Assembly (NCBI GenBank): GCA_903854205.1
Contig: CAINVS010000607.1
Location: 1-47,059, forward strand
DNA from: an uncultured Bacteroidota bacterium
GTDB taxonomy: Bacteria > Bacteroidota > Bacteroidia > Chitinophagales > Saprospiraceae
Reading direction: 5' to 3'
DNA length: 47,059 nucleotides
A model generated the notes under the pieces. That model was not told the origin of the DNA. It made no database searches and saw only the letters and a list, made by a program, of their open reading frames with translations. Below, piece by piece: positions 39,101-47,059 of this stretch. A program made the translations under genes and the position numbers. Each line of letters opens with the position of its first letter. Position 1 is the first letter of the stretch.

Positions 39101-39252
39101 CGAATATTAACACGGTATTGGTTTGGACCCACACAGGTATAGGTAAGATCTGATCCCATAATGTGAGAGGCATCAGCTGTAGTTTTGCAACTTAATAAAA
39201 GCCACAAAACCATAGTAATACGTAGAAAAAGAATTTGTAGATTAGCTTTCAT
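33151..39252 (-). CDS. Giant T9SS surface protein (2033 aa) with beta-helix-like, glycine-rich, PKD/SprB-like repeats
   Basis: Signal peptide; LQEAINRGACQNAVIKMATGIYTI beta-helix-like; poly-Gly/GGxGG tract; repeated SYLWSNG...GTYTVTITDGNGC SprB-like units; C-terminal FYPNPAKDEVFYQF...GNYLVRVTHLGTGVVHSAKIIKN. Confidence 0.92.
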   Translation of the reverse strand: MKANLQILFLRITMVLWLLLSCKTTADASHIMGSDLTYTCVGPNQYRVNIRVYRDCSGIDMPSSFSVSYSSVSCGVSGSLTATLQSTSDITPVCPLQTSRCSGGNSAVGVELYLYQGVVTLPSGCSDWILSTSTCCRNGIITNLTSPDMNDFSITARINNTVVPCNSSPTFASAPAPFTCVNQPVVFQQLANDPEGDVLVYSLTTCRQTGGASVTYAPGFSGTNPLTVPVTINSSTGEITFTANTPQVAAICVLVEEYRGVVKIGEIIRDMQFVIQNCTNTLPTLSGINNVPGVYSISTCQGNTVCFDVLATDVNADNLTVTFSGNIPGATYNLTGSGNNRTLRFCWTPAMSVTGSFTFSVNVNDNSCPIPGINSRAYTVNIIPNPNPPVNAGLDVAICDGNSTTLTATTAALNVSGYQWSPTVGLSTTNTASTTASPSTTTNYTVTMTYTDGCRSIDNVLVTINADPVANVTPATGSICPGGSFTLSGTTDVSGMNYTWLDNSNTVIASGAFVGTSNSIVVTPPLTPGSYTYTLRVTNPVSGCTSTDFSVITVGAPPALASCVNIYVSTTGTVGAAGTQAAPTTLQEAINRGACQNAVIKMATGIYTINSAIDLRSYITIEGGFDPTTWVKTSSAGATTINRTVAAPEGVANAQRLVAFYGNNAIGFRLQDLTITTAAGTTGTGMSTYGVHLTGCSNYNIVRTQILPGTAGSGAGDDNPATYNVTWDGSNGANGNNGITGTGANCTFGGDPGVNGSNGGAGGAAGVNATGVAGPPTAGGAGGRGGNGRDDSSNSPGDVGANGTASAGGAAGGAGGAGGIKDSNNADTPYGGTGANGTNGSTGTNGTAGTSTHLIGFFVPGAGTNATAGNGGGGGGGGGGAGRDDSGLDASGGGGSGGGGGGGGGGAGRGANGGGGSFGLYLYNNGVGGNVIQSRIVAAAAGVAGLGGTGGIGGNGGTSTIGNGCSNGDSDGNRGGSGGTGGRGGNGGNGGNGSTGVSIDVYLNGGSALTTPYVFFNLPGQTTITVANVSCTNTNVAYTSAAPAAWDFDLASNFATPATAGAVSPTITQYSQTGRFSVSMGANQYTGFHNIAFAGSTIPVVLSNANVLGVDTFQLCQGEFATFESQYPGLTYSWNFNGAILNPGSVRVTASTAFSTAGFYPVTLGLTTDCCGLVTKTIYLFVDRVPNPVASGAGAICAGQSRTLTLTGLNAADSVVWSPSTGILSSTANTITVSPTSTTTYTASIYAETTTNGQLRISCPVSRAFPVTVNIIPVVNFTNVEPTCSNNGSVTATPTAALYNFTWSTGGTTLNSANSTINSLGQGVYVVTVTNTTSGCSVTDTSFLYSSPASPTIYLQSSTPASCGLNNGAATVATIGGTLPYSYAWSSGGAASGVRTNLSPGTYNVTVTDGLGCRSSVFFNITTPGAVAINLLSTNNLACAGINRGRATVEAIGGQPNISYLWSNGETTAAATALPAGTSTVTATSVDGCAATRSVTITQPSAITLTTTPSAAACPGTTASSVNAALSGGTLSYSYLWSNGRTVANNTGLAPGTYTVTITDGNGCTSTSSGTISALVESTAPTIAAVGTVCPNTNVTISAAGGTLGTGGVLNWYTAANGGGTLLGTGGSIIIAPSGATTVYARRAGTCNAVETSATINTKNYIYAANGATSNTYCTDNDGWHHFYIGDEIILSVKGNLGTAGTVTATIRDNNAYYLDPGNTATCTGEVQFEMERNWNIQYTGTLSGFYDVRYYFIPAERTNVLNAAIAWIAAYPACSYTYKYNTGAQGWFWFKNQGTPYSAPDYDDDATFLMLSSAGTGITPNGINWSTMTGITNFSGGTGSVILIPNVLLSVEWQYFTGITQGRINKLEWATGSEENTDKFEVQRSKDGANFETIGFVAAAGDSEETSTYHFDDLNPFAGQNYYRLRLVNRDQSSELSDVLVLNIESDGNGYSFYPNPAKDEVFYQFSTENAEDIQIEVLDVLGRLINTKLLKSAVGINNLHTDMSTLVSGNYLVRVTHLGTGVVHSAKIIKN

Positions 39253-39471
39253 AGAATATTGTTTTTTAAAAGGGTAGGGATTTAATTATTGAAAACGCGG
39301 AAAATTAAGATTAAATAATTAATTAAACAACAGTTATCTAAAACTTAACTGATTTTTAATCAAAATAAAACTATTTTATTGAGAATTGTTTAGGATAGGA
39401 ATAAGCTAAAAATCCAAAATTAGGTTCTTAGCAGTAAGACGGATATTGATAGATTTGGGCTTTAATCCAGA

Positions 39472-39588
39472 TCCGTCACTAGAGTTCGTGATGAAGTTCT
39501 AAAGGGCACAGATGCGTAGCGAACCCCGATGTGCCGCGAAGCAAACCCCGATGGGCTCCACTTAGTGAATAGAATTTATAATGACGGA
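39472..39588. repeat. Inverted-repeat-ended intergenic element, copy B (tccgtcacta...taatgacgga)
   Basis: Same ends as 12282-12346; shares atccgtca(t/c)tagagtt(t/c)gtgat and gcgaagc(g/a)aac. Confidence 0.7.
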
Positions 39589-39718
39589 TAGAGAAGAAAA
39601 AAAAGATTGAATATGAGGGGCATAAAACGCAAAAAGGCAACAAAACTGCTGCCCTAATACTGTATATTGTATGGTATATTCATACTTTTATTTTTTTATT
39701 AGGATATTTTCGCTTCAA

Positions 39719-40699
39719 TTAATATGGGTCTTCTGATTTTATTACCTCAAAAGCCAATTTTTCCAGAGCCTTTTTTTTGCGGTACTGGATCTGAAAACTG
39801 GTATTTACCAAATAAACACCAAGTACTGTTGTCAGCATTGATACAATAGTTATCCAATTCAAGTTTTCATTCAAAATCCACCATCCCAATAAAACGGCAA
39901 CAACTGGGTTGATATAAGAATAGAGTGAAGCCTGTGCAGCTGGCAGATGTTCAAGCGTATACATGAAGGCGGAATAGGAAATGAGAGAACCAAAAACAAT
40001 CAGATAAGCAATACTTCCCCAAAAATTCCAACCCAGTGGCCCGCTCACCAGATTATCGATGCCAATTATTCCAACGATCAGCCACAAAAATGCGCCACCA
40101 AAAATCATCTGTAAGCCCGCGCCCATCATCAGGTGAACATTTGGTTTCCATTTGGCTGCAAAAACAGAACCCAATGCCCAAACAAGAGTTGCAGCAAGAT
40201 TGAGTATGATGCCAAAAGTAAAATTGGGGTTCAAAAATTCTTCAAGATAATCAAATGAAATTCCCATGACGCCCAATACCCCAAGTGCCATTCCTATTAT
40301 CAGCATAGGAGACCAGTTTACCTTTGCTATCAAAAAGTGACTGAAAACAGCTATAAATACGGGCCCCGAAGCCGACATTACAGATCCTAAACCGCTGGGG
40401 ATATACTGCATAGCCCAGGTAGCGAGGCCATTTCCCATACATAACATTAATATGCCTATGAGAGCCAACTGAAGCATTGTCTTTGCTCTCGGCATTTTTA
40501 CACCACTAAGCAGCATCCAGGCAACTAATATAAAACCTGCAATGCTTTGGCGCACCGCCGACATAAATAGACCATGAATCTGACCTGCACCTTCGCCCAA
40601 GCCTATTGTTATCGCCAAGTAGGTTGTCCCCCAAAAAAAACTTACCAGTGCCAGTGCTATCAAAGCCTTTGTTCTGGAATCAAATTTTATATTATTCAT
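39719..40699 (-). CDS. EamA/DMT family transporter
   Basis: About 10 TM segments, two EamA repeats (FFWGTTYLAITIG, YSYINPVVAVLLGWWILNENL); ORF track start 40711 also possible. Confidence 0.92.
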   Translation of the reverse strand: MNNIKFDSRTKALIALALVSFFWGTTYLAITIGLGEGAGQIHGLFMSAVRQSIAGFILVAWMLLSGVKMPRAKTMLQLALIGILMLCMGNGLATWAMQYIPSGLGSVMSASGPVFIAVFSHFLIAKVNWSPMLIIGMALGVLGVMGISFDYLEEFLNPNFTFGIILNLAATLVWALGSVFAAKWKPNVHLMMGAGLQMIFGGAFLWLIVGIIGIDNLVSGPLGWNFWGSIAYLIVFGSLISYSAFMYTLEHLPAAQASLYSYINPVVAVLLGWWILNENLNWITIVSMLTTVLGVYLVNTSFQIQYRKKKALEKLAFEVIKSEDPY

Positions 40700-40727
40700 A
40701 ACTGCCCACAAAAATGTGGATTTTTAA

Positions 40728-40923
40728 TTTAAAATAAGTAACCAATCATAAATAATGATTGATTTTAAATGAAAGGATTTTTTAGGCTGACAAGGCAGAA
40801 AACGAAGCTGAAGTGGTCTCGTCACAAATGACGAGAGCGAGGCTTTCTAACAATGTCAGTATGAAAAAGACTTCATTCAAAGTTGTTATTATTTGTGATT
40901 GGTTACTAGTAAGCTATTTAAAA
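40728..40923. repeat. Large imperfect inverted repeat (~196 bp), MITE-like or structured element
   Basis: Left arm agtaaccaatcataaataat...aaatgaaagga matches the reverse complement of the right arm agtaaccaatcacaaataat...gaatgaagtc; centre ctcgtcacaaatgacgag. Confidence 0.7.
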
Positions 40924-41054
40924 TAATATTGGGTACTAATGAAGATATTACTGACACAATGCCATTAGCTGCAAAAAGGTTGTAAAAAAACAAAACAAAA
41001 ATTTAATTTACATGATTTTGTCAAATAATGGATTCAATAATTGATTGCCCTTCA

Positions 41055-41085
41055 TTGTAATTTTAATAAAGAAGTCCTACCTTTG
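41055..41085 (+). promoter_or_regulatory. dnaN promoter (TTG-N20-TACCTTTG)
   Basis: ttg 41055-41057, tacctttg 41078-41085, spacer 20. Confidence 0.7.
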
Positions 41086-41166
41086 TAAGTGGGCTGCAAA
41101 ACGATCAGTTTTTTAGTTCAATTCAAAGAAAAAATATTTTCTCAACCTAATATATATCGAACTCCA

Positions 41167-42285
41167 ATGCGTTTTTCCATATCATCAGCTGAGCTGAAAG
41201 AGCAGCTGCAAATCATCAGCGGCGCAATCGGATCGAATCCGGTTTTGCCAATTTTGGAAGATTTTCTTTTTCAGATTGATGAAGACAAACTTACAATCAT
41301 TGCAACTGATCTTGAAACATTTATAGCATCTGAAATTTCTGTTCACACAGAAATTCCCGGTAGTGTTGCGATACCTGCAAAAATTTTACTGGACACACTG
41401 AAACAGCTGCCTACACAGCCTATCACCTTCAGTGTCGACATGGGTAGCTTTGCAGTTAAAATCACTTCAGCTTTTGGCCAGTACGAATTGGCGGGTGAGG
41501 ACGGAAATGACTATCCCAAACTTCCCGAGCCGGATGCAACTGATAATATTGAAATTCCTGCAGTTCTTTTGCTGGAAGGTATTAATAAAACAATTTTTGC
41601 TACAAGTACCGATGATTTGCGCCCTGCTATGACCGGCGTTTTTCTTCAATTGGATGATAAAGGAGTAACCTTTGTATCAACAGATGCACACAAGCTGGTA
41701 AAATATACCTTTACAGAACTCAGCCCCAACTCACATACTTCATTAATTCTTCCCAAAAAAGCACTTAATCTACTTAAAAATGCACTTTCAGATGTGTCGG
41801 GCAGTGTTAAAATATCGTACAGCCGCAGCAATGCCTTTTTCTATTTTGAAAATCAGACTATGGTCTGCCGACTGATTGACGCCCGCTATCCGGAGTATAA
41901 TGCCGTTATCCCTAAAGACAGCCCCAATGTTATGTCGGTTGTTCGTCAGGACCTGCTAAACTCTATGAAACGTATTGCTAACTATGCCAACAAAACGACC
42001 AATCAGGTAAAATTGCATATTTCTGAGAAAGGTCTTACCATTGAAGCAGAAGACTTGGATTTTTCCAATAAAGCTCGCGAACAAATGCCTTGTTATTATA
42101 TCGGAGAACCTATGATTATCGGTTTCAATGCCAAATTCCTTATAGAAATGCTCAGTGTAATAGGTGGTGACAATGTGAAATTATTTCTTTCAACACCCAA
42201 TCGTGCCGGAATTCTTCGCATGGAAGAAGAAACTGCAGGCGAAGATCTTTTGATGTTAGTTATGCCCGTTATTTTGAATTCTTAA
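41167..42285 (+). CDS. dnaN: DNA polymerase III subunit beta (sliding clamp)
   Basis: MRFSISSAELKEQLQIISGAIGSNPVLPILEDFLF; ARYPEYNAVIP; C-terminal VMPVIL. Start moved from 41089 to the canonical Met. Confidence 0.96.
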   Translation: MRFSISSAELKEQLQIISGAIGSNPVLPILEDFLFQIDEDKLTIIATDLETFIASEISVHTEIPGSVAIPAKILLDTLKQLPTQPITFSVDMGSFAVKITSAFGQYELAGEDGNDYPKLPEPDATDNIEIPAVLLLEGINKTIFATSTDDLRPAMTGVFLQLDDKGVTFVSTDAHKLVKYTFTELSPNSHTSLILPKKALNLLKNALSDVSGSVKISYSRSNAFFYFENQTMVCRLIDARYPEYNAVIPKDSPNVMSVVRQDLLNSMKRIANYANKTTNQVKLHISEKGLTIEAEDLDFSNKAREQMPCYYIGEPMIIGFNAKFLIEMLSVIGGDNVKLFLSTPNRAGILRMEEETAGEDLLMLVMPVILNS

Positions 42286-42309
42286 GAACAACAGAAAATA
42301 ATATATTTG

Positions 42310-42347
42310 ATCCCGGTTTGGCAAAAAAGTCATTCCGGGATTTTTTT
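42310..42347 (+). terminator. dnaN terminator
   Basis: atcccgg...ccgggattttttt. Confidence 0.8.
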
Positions 42348-42375
42348 GCTATGATATTTAGATAGGTTATTTATG

Positions 42376-42480
42376 GCCTGACCCCCGAAAATTACTTTGT
42401 AATTATCGGGGTCGCGCTTTCCGTTACGGTCTTCGTCCCTCGCCCCCACTTCTATCGCTCAGGCGCCCCCGATCTGCCCC
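42376..42480. repeat. GC-rich intergenic element with hairpin (ccccgaaaattac/gtaattatcgggg) and gcctga...tcaggc inverted repeat
   Basis: Composition contrast and inverted repeats read directly between two terminators. Confidence 0.5.
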
Positions 42481-42511
42481 CAAAACACTTTACTCAATTA
42501 GACCTTGCACA

Positions 42512-42542
42512 CAAAAAAAGCGCCCGCTTTTGGCGGACGCTA
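42512..42542 (-). terminator. Terminator of the 675-aa T9SS protein gene
   Basis: Minus strand agcgtccgccaaaagcgggcgctttttttgt. Confidence 0.85.
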
Positions 42543-42587
42543 AATATAAATATGCGATTTTTTGAAGTCCTAAGAATTCAAAATATC

Positions 42588-44615
42588 TTAGTTTTTAACA
42601 ATACGTTTTGTAGTTGTTACACCATTAGCTTTAACGTGCAGGAAGTAAACACCGGCAGGAAAGCTTGCTACATCCCAAGTACGTGTTTCGTTGCTTACGT
42701 TCTTAACATTTTTGATGTCAATAACACGACCGTTAAGGTCAGTCAAAATATAACGAACATCAGAAGCTTTATCAAGATTCAAAGTAGCTGTAAACTGATT
42801 AACAGTTGGATTAGGAAACACTTCAACACCAGCCAATTCAACAGTTGTCTGATTAACAGCAACATTATTGCGTTTTTCAATAACCAAACCGATTGAAGGA
42901 ACTGGAGATGGTGCAGTATAACCTGTATACCAAGTGTTTGCAGCAATAGTTCCAGTACCATTGCCTGTAGCAATTCTCACCAAACAAGCAGGGATAAAAT
43001 AAGAAGGCATAGAGTCGGTAGTTGATTCGTAATGATAATCTGTAACACCGATAAATGCTGCTCTGGACTGGCTTGTAGCATTGCGCAAACCTGTTGCATT
43101 TTCCTGTACTAAAGTAACCACATAGAATGAATCAGACTCCAATTGAATACCATTTGTAAGATTGTCAATATCCAAAAGAGACATTTCACCTGTACTGAAT
43201 GCTGCAGGACCTGCAGCTAAAGTAAATGTATCATTACCAACTGCCAACAATGGAAGCTCAGGATCAGGACCGGAAACCTGTTGAGTCCAGAAACCATCAG
43301 CATTTGCATCAGAAAATCTGTAAACTCTAGCCTGAATTACTGATTGAGTTACACCCGATGCTACGTTAGAATAAGCTGCACGGTATTTTACTGAATTCAA
43401 AAAGTAAGGACTAGTCAATCCCGGAGGAATATAATACATTGAGCCAAGCTCGTATTGAATTGGCAAATCAGTGCCATCCAAACCGGCCAATAAAGCATTG
43501 TCTGAGAAAGGATAACCATCTGTAGCGGTTGGCACCTTAGACAGGTAGTTATTGTTAGTAACACGGAAGAATGTAATCAATGAATCATTGTTCAGGTCAG
43601 TCTGAACCAAAGCTGTTTTCAATACATAAGTAACACGGTAAGTACCGGTATCGGTAGGCAACCAGTTGGCAGAACCAATAGTTGTTTTATAAGCAAAATA
43701 ACCCAAGCTGGCATCAATAGCAGGCAGTGACATAGAATCACTTGCTGCAAATACCCATGAACCTCCGGTTCTGTGATAAACCTCCATATGAAGCATTGCA
43801 GCTGCTGCTGCAAGATTTACAAAGCCTGAATTTTTAACATTTACACCCCAGCTGGTTTCTGTATCATTTACAAAATCCAAAGGAAGATCAGAACTGCCAA
43901 GAGTTACTATTGAAGGGTTGTCTTCATTCAAAGCAAGGTCAAATGTAGGGACAAAAGTTTCAATACTAATATCATCAACAGACCAGAAGTAAGAGTCACC
44001 TTTAAAGTAGAATTCAATGCGGCAGTCAGTCAGGTTTGTTGCACCTGCAAGTTGTGAAGAGATATTGAAAGTAACAAAACCTTCAGAGGCTGCACCATTT
44101 GAAATATGGCCCAATGCTGTAATTACATCCAATGAAATCCATGTAAGACCACCATTTTTAGAAAAGCGAACCACATTGCTGTCTGAAGCAAAATCGCGAA
44201 GACCTGCATAGAATTTAACCAAAACTAATGAGTCTCTATAACCTGTAAGGTCAATTGCAGGAGAAGTCAATTTGGCTTCCTGTGGAACAATGTTCTGATC
44301 GTAGAAGTAGTCACTGTCAAACAAAGCAACACCATTGCCTAATGATGGAGAGTTGATGTGAAGACCTGATCCTGAACCAAAACCACCGGCTGAGATACCG
44401 GTACCGGACCATGCCCAATTGGCATTGGGAGTAATTGCGGTAGCAGTCCAACCAACATTGGCCAATGTTGAATCGGTAGAAGCAAATTCTCCGATTGAAT
44501 CAATAGCTGGATTTGAGTGACCTGTACCCCAAAGAATGGTTTGTGCATTGGCTGCTGTAATAGCAAACGTACATACAAAAACCATCAAAATTTGAGTAAG
44601 ATTAGTTTTAAACAT
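42588..44615 (-). CDS. T9SS C-terminal sorting domain-containing secreted protein
   Basis: Signal peptide; AQTILWGTGHSNPAIDSIGEFA; C-terminal VEVFPNPTVNQFTATLNL...GVYFLHVKANGVTTTKRIVKN. Confidence 0.92.
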   Translation of the reverse strand: MFKTNLTQILMVFVCTFAITAANAQTILWGTGHSNPAIDSIGEFASTDSTLANVGWTATAITPNANWAWSGTGISAGGFGSGSGLHINSPSLGNGVALFDSDYFYDQNIVPQEAKLTSPAIDLTGYRDSLVLVKFYAGLRDFASDSNVVRFSKNGGLTWISLDVITALGHISNGAASEGFVTFNISSQLAGATNLTDCRIEFYFKGDSYFWSVDDISIETFVPTFDLALNEDNPSIVTLGSSDLPLDFVNDTETSWGVNVKNSGFVNLAAAAAMLHMEVYHRTGGSWVFAASDSMSLPAIDASLGYFAYKTTIGSANWLPTDTGTYRVTYVLKTALVQTDLNNDSLITFFRVTNNNYLSKVPTATDGYPFSDNALLAGLDGTDLPIQYELGSMYYIPPGLTSPYFLNSVKYRAAYSNVASGVTQSVIQARVYRFSDANADGFWTQQVSGPDPELPLLAVGNDTFTLAAGPAAFSTGEMSLLDIDNLTNGIQLESDSFYVVTLVQENATGLRNATSQSRAAFIGVTDYHYESTTDSMPSYFIPACLVRIATGNGTGTIAANTWYTGYTAPSPVPSIGLVIEKRNNVAVNQTTVELAGVEVFPNPTVNQFTATLNLDKASDVRYILTDLNGRVIDIKNVKNVSNETRTWDVASFPAGVYFLHVKANGVTTTKRIVKN

Positions 44616-44786
44616 AATGTGTAAAGAATTTCAATGATTAGAAAACAAAAAAACTAAGACTGATATGGTCTAAAATGCAATTTTAAGTATAATTTTTGAC
44701 ATTTTGGACAAATGCCCGGTATTTAGTTTGTTAAAAAAAGAGCAAGCCTGATATTTTAAATTGTTCTTTTATTTTTAATAATGAAT

Positions 44787-46925
44787 TTATTGCTTGAGGA
44801 ATCTTTCTGTTCTTATCCCTTCAGCGGTACGGACAGTAATAAAATAAACACCTGCCGGAAGATTTTTGACATCAAAACTGTAAATATCCTGCTGCAGATT
44901 ATTGCGGGCTACAATTTCCAAAACCTGACCGTTGATATTGCTTAGGATATAAGTTATATTCGCTGCTTCTTTATCAAAAGAAATTTTCAGATTGATCTGT
45001 GAATTTGTCGGATTAGGAAATACATTCATAGCAGCATCAAGATTTCCGATATTTTTAACCGTTACAACTGTGTCGAAAGGATTTAAGCTGCCGCCCAAGA
45101 TAAGACGGATGGAAGGGTGAAGATCTGCTCCAAAACCTATCCAGTTCCAGTCATTTGCTGCTTGTACAAATGTAGTGCTGTTTGCTGTTGCAATACGTGC
45201 AGATGCGGGGTGACGGGGTTTTGCACCATCTGCCAAAATTGCAGCATTGATAGAATAATTAAGCTCATCAGCTCCATACCACACACAACGATAAGATGTA
45301 CCCACAGCAAGTCCCTGAGAATTGCGCTGATCCAAGGTAATAAAATATACCGTTGTGTCTTTGAGTTGCAATGGGCCGAAATTATCTACATTACTTATTG
45401 ATACTGTACGCGCAGTGTATTGACCTGCCGTTAGCGGAATTGTATCTACAGCTATACCTACAAGTTCCAATTCGCTTGATGTAGGACTGGCATTAAGGGT
45501 GCCATTAGCATCTATATCTTTAAATTCATAAACACGAACAGTAACGGGAGCTGCCGTAAAGCCGGTTACGAGCGAAGCAGGTGCATAAACTCTAAAGTTT
45601 ACGGAATCCATACTGACATTATCTGCGGCGCCTTTCGGAAAATAGAACATAGTACCATGTTCAAACTCAGTTACAACATTACCCGCAGCTGCGCCCGGAA
45701 AAATTGGACGATTGGAGTAGACCTGCCCATCTGTTGCACTTTGACGGCATTTAGAGAAAATTTTCTCAGAAATAGTAAAGGTATGACGAACTGTATCATT
45801 TGATCTTTTTCCGTCAGCCAAGTCATGTGCCGCTATGAGTGTGGCACGAAAATTTGAAAAGGTATCGATCATATTAATATTAGGGAAATTAATCTGATCG
45901 GGAGTTATTCTTTCCTGAGAAAGTACAGTATCAACCGGAATAGTCCCTGTATAGATACTGGTCCATGTTCCTGCTATATCTTTTTCGAGCAAATATTCTA
46001 TACGTGCATTATTGGCAGGCAGAATTGGTTTAGAACCATAGTTGGTGACCCTTGCAGTGTAGAAAAAGTTACTGAGATCCTGTTGTGAAATAGGCGAAAA
46101 ACGATAATCGGAAGTAAAGGTTGTTGTAAAACCGTCTCCCAGTGTTGTTCCTGAAGTTTGTCCGCTGATGGCAAAATCATAATCGGAGGTTACTATAAGA
46201 GACAAGTCGTCAATCATGGCAAAGTAGTAGTAACCTTCAAAATTTAGACGCAACTTACAATTTGTAAGATTAGAAATACCGTCAAGAACGCCAAAAAGTG
46301 GAATTTCCACCTGTGCCGATGAAAACTCAACATTTGCTGCAACGCCCTGAGTGATGTCGAAATCTGTCCAAGTAGCTCCACTGTCAGTGGATATGCCTAA
46401 AGAAAGCTCACGAATAGTGAATGGACGATAATATAATGTAAATCGGGCACTCAAGGTTGAATCGGTATATCCTGACAGATCAATAATAGGACTATGCAGT
46501 TCACCGCGGTGACCGGGAACTGTGCCGCCACAGTTGTATCCGGTAGGTGCAGAACCTGAGTTAAATGTGCTGCTGCCATTGTTGTCCAGATAATCTGAAT
46601 CGAATAATGCTACCCCATCACTTAGGGAAGCCGAAACCATTGCCGGTCTTGTTCCGAAGAAAGCTCCCTGTGAGCGGCCCGTAGTAGAGCGCGACCAAAA
46701 CGCATTTCCGGGAAGTACCTGAGCGCAGCCTACTACATTTCCATGAAAAACACTTACGCTATTCCATGCACTTGCAGAACTGTCAAAAGGCAGTGCAAAA
46801 CGACCGATTGTGTCAGAAACAGGATTACTTGAACCCGCTCCCCAAACAATAGTTTGTGCATTCAGATATGATGCGGAAAAAAAAAGCAGGAGAAGCATCA
46901 ATTTGTTTAGGTTGCTTTTAATCAT
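44787..46925 (-). CDS. T9SS C-terminal sorting domain-containing secreted protein, paralog of 42588-44615
   Basis: AQTIVWGAGSSNPVSDTIGRFA; MNVFPNPTNSQINLKISF...GVYFITVRTAEGIRTERFLKQ. Confidence 0.92.
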   Translation of the reverse strand: MIKSNLNKLMLLLLFFSASYLNAQTIVWGAGSSNPVSDTIGRFALPFDSSASAWNSVSVFHGNVVGCAQVLPGNAFWSRSTTGRSQGAFFGTRPAMVSASLSDGVALFDSDYLDNNGSSTFNSGSAPTGYNCGGTVPGHRGELHSPIIDLSGYTDSTLSARFTLYYRPFTIRELSLGISTDSGATWTDFDITQGVAANVEFSSAQVEIPLFGVLDGISNLTNCKLRLNFEGYYYFAMIDDLSLIVTSDYDFAISGQTSGTTLGDGFTTTFTSDYRFSPISQQDLSNFFYTARVTNYGSKPILPANNARIEYLLEKDIAGTWTSIYTGTIPVDTVLSQERITPDQINFPNINMIDTFSNFRATLIAAHDLADGKRSNDTVRHTFTISEKIFSKCRQSATDGQVYSNRPIFPGAAAGNVVTEFEHGTMFYFPKGAADNVSMDSVNFRVYAPASLVTGFTAAPVTVRVYEFKDIDANGTLNASPTSSELELVGIAVDTIPLTAGQYTARTVSISNVDNFGPLQLKDTTVYFITLDQRNSQGLAVGTSYRCVWYGADELNYSINAAILADGAKPRHPASARIATANSTTFVQAANDWNWIGFGADLHPSIRLILGGSLNPFDTVVTVKNIGNLDAAMNVFPNPTNSQINLKISFDKEAANITYILSNINGQVLEIVARNNLQQDIYSFDVKNLPAGVYFITVRTAEGIRTERFLKQ

Positions 46926-47059
46926 AATTCAATTTTTGTTTTAATGATAATTAATTTAATGCTTCAATAATTTTAATCTATCAATAAATCTCTTTTGTTA
47001 AAATGGCTTTTTTACTATTACAATTTCATTCTATTATAAGTACATTCAACGAATAGTTG

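Noticed and set aside
40705-40730. ccacaaaaatgtggat as a DnaA box / replication origin next to dnaN
   Set aside because: Only one imperfect DnaA-box-like site; no dnaA, no clustering; better read as the 5' UTR of the EamA gene.

Overview
AT-rich chromosomal window that looks like Bacteroidota. The indicators are several proteins with the C-terminal Type IX secretion (T9SS) sorting domain, TTG-N20-TAnnTTTG promoters and a CIA30/YfhO/SprB-type gene content. No rRNA, tRNA, CRISPR array, transposase, integrase or prophage genes were recognised. Main content: mtnC-mtnA (methionine salvage); a double-PDZ protein with a T9SS tail; an MbnP-like/ApbE/small secreted protein operon; anmK; lpxK; a GH5 glycosidase; a retropepsin-like protease / RimK-type ATP-grasp ligase / AstE-like deacylase operon; a 1560-aa thioester-containing alpha-2-macroglobulin; methylmalonyl-CoA mutase large subunit; an M43 metalloprotease; a GT2/methyltransferase/YfhO operon; an LRR protein with an apparent internal BRCT-like domain; a Wzx-type flippase coupled to a small unknown protein; a 2033-aa surface protein with a glycine-rich/polyglycine insert and SprB-like repeats; an EamA transporter; dnaN; and two tandem paralogous T9SS cargo proteins. 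The intergenic regions carry several uncatalogued repeats: a roughly 196-bp imperfect inverted repeat upstream of dnaN, a two-copy element with tccgtca(t/c)ta...taatgacgga ends, a two-copy tgcggat-type repeat, and a GC-rich hairpin element. No wholly new system can be proven from sequence alone. The best candidates for unfamiliar biology are the polyglycine adhesin, the LRR-BRCT protein, the GT2-MT-YfhO cassette and the RimK/retropepsin/AstE operon.
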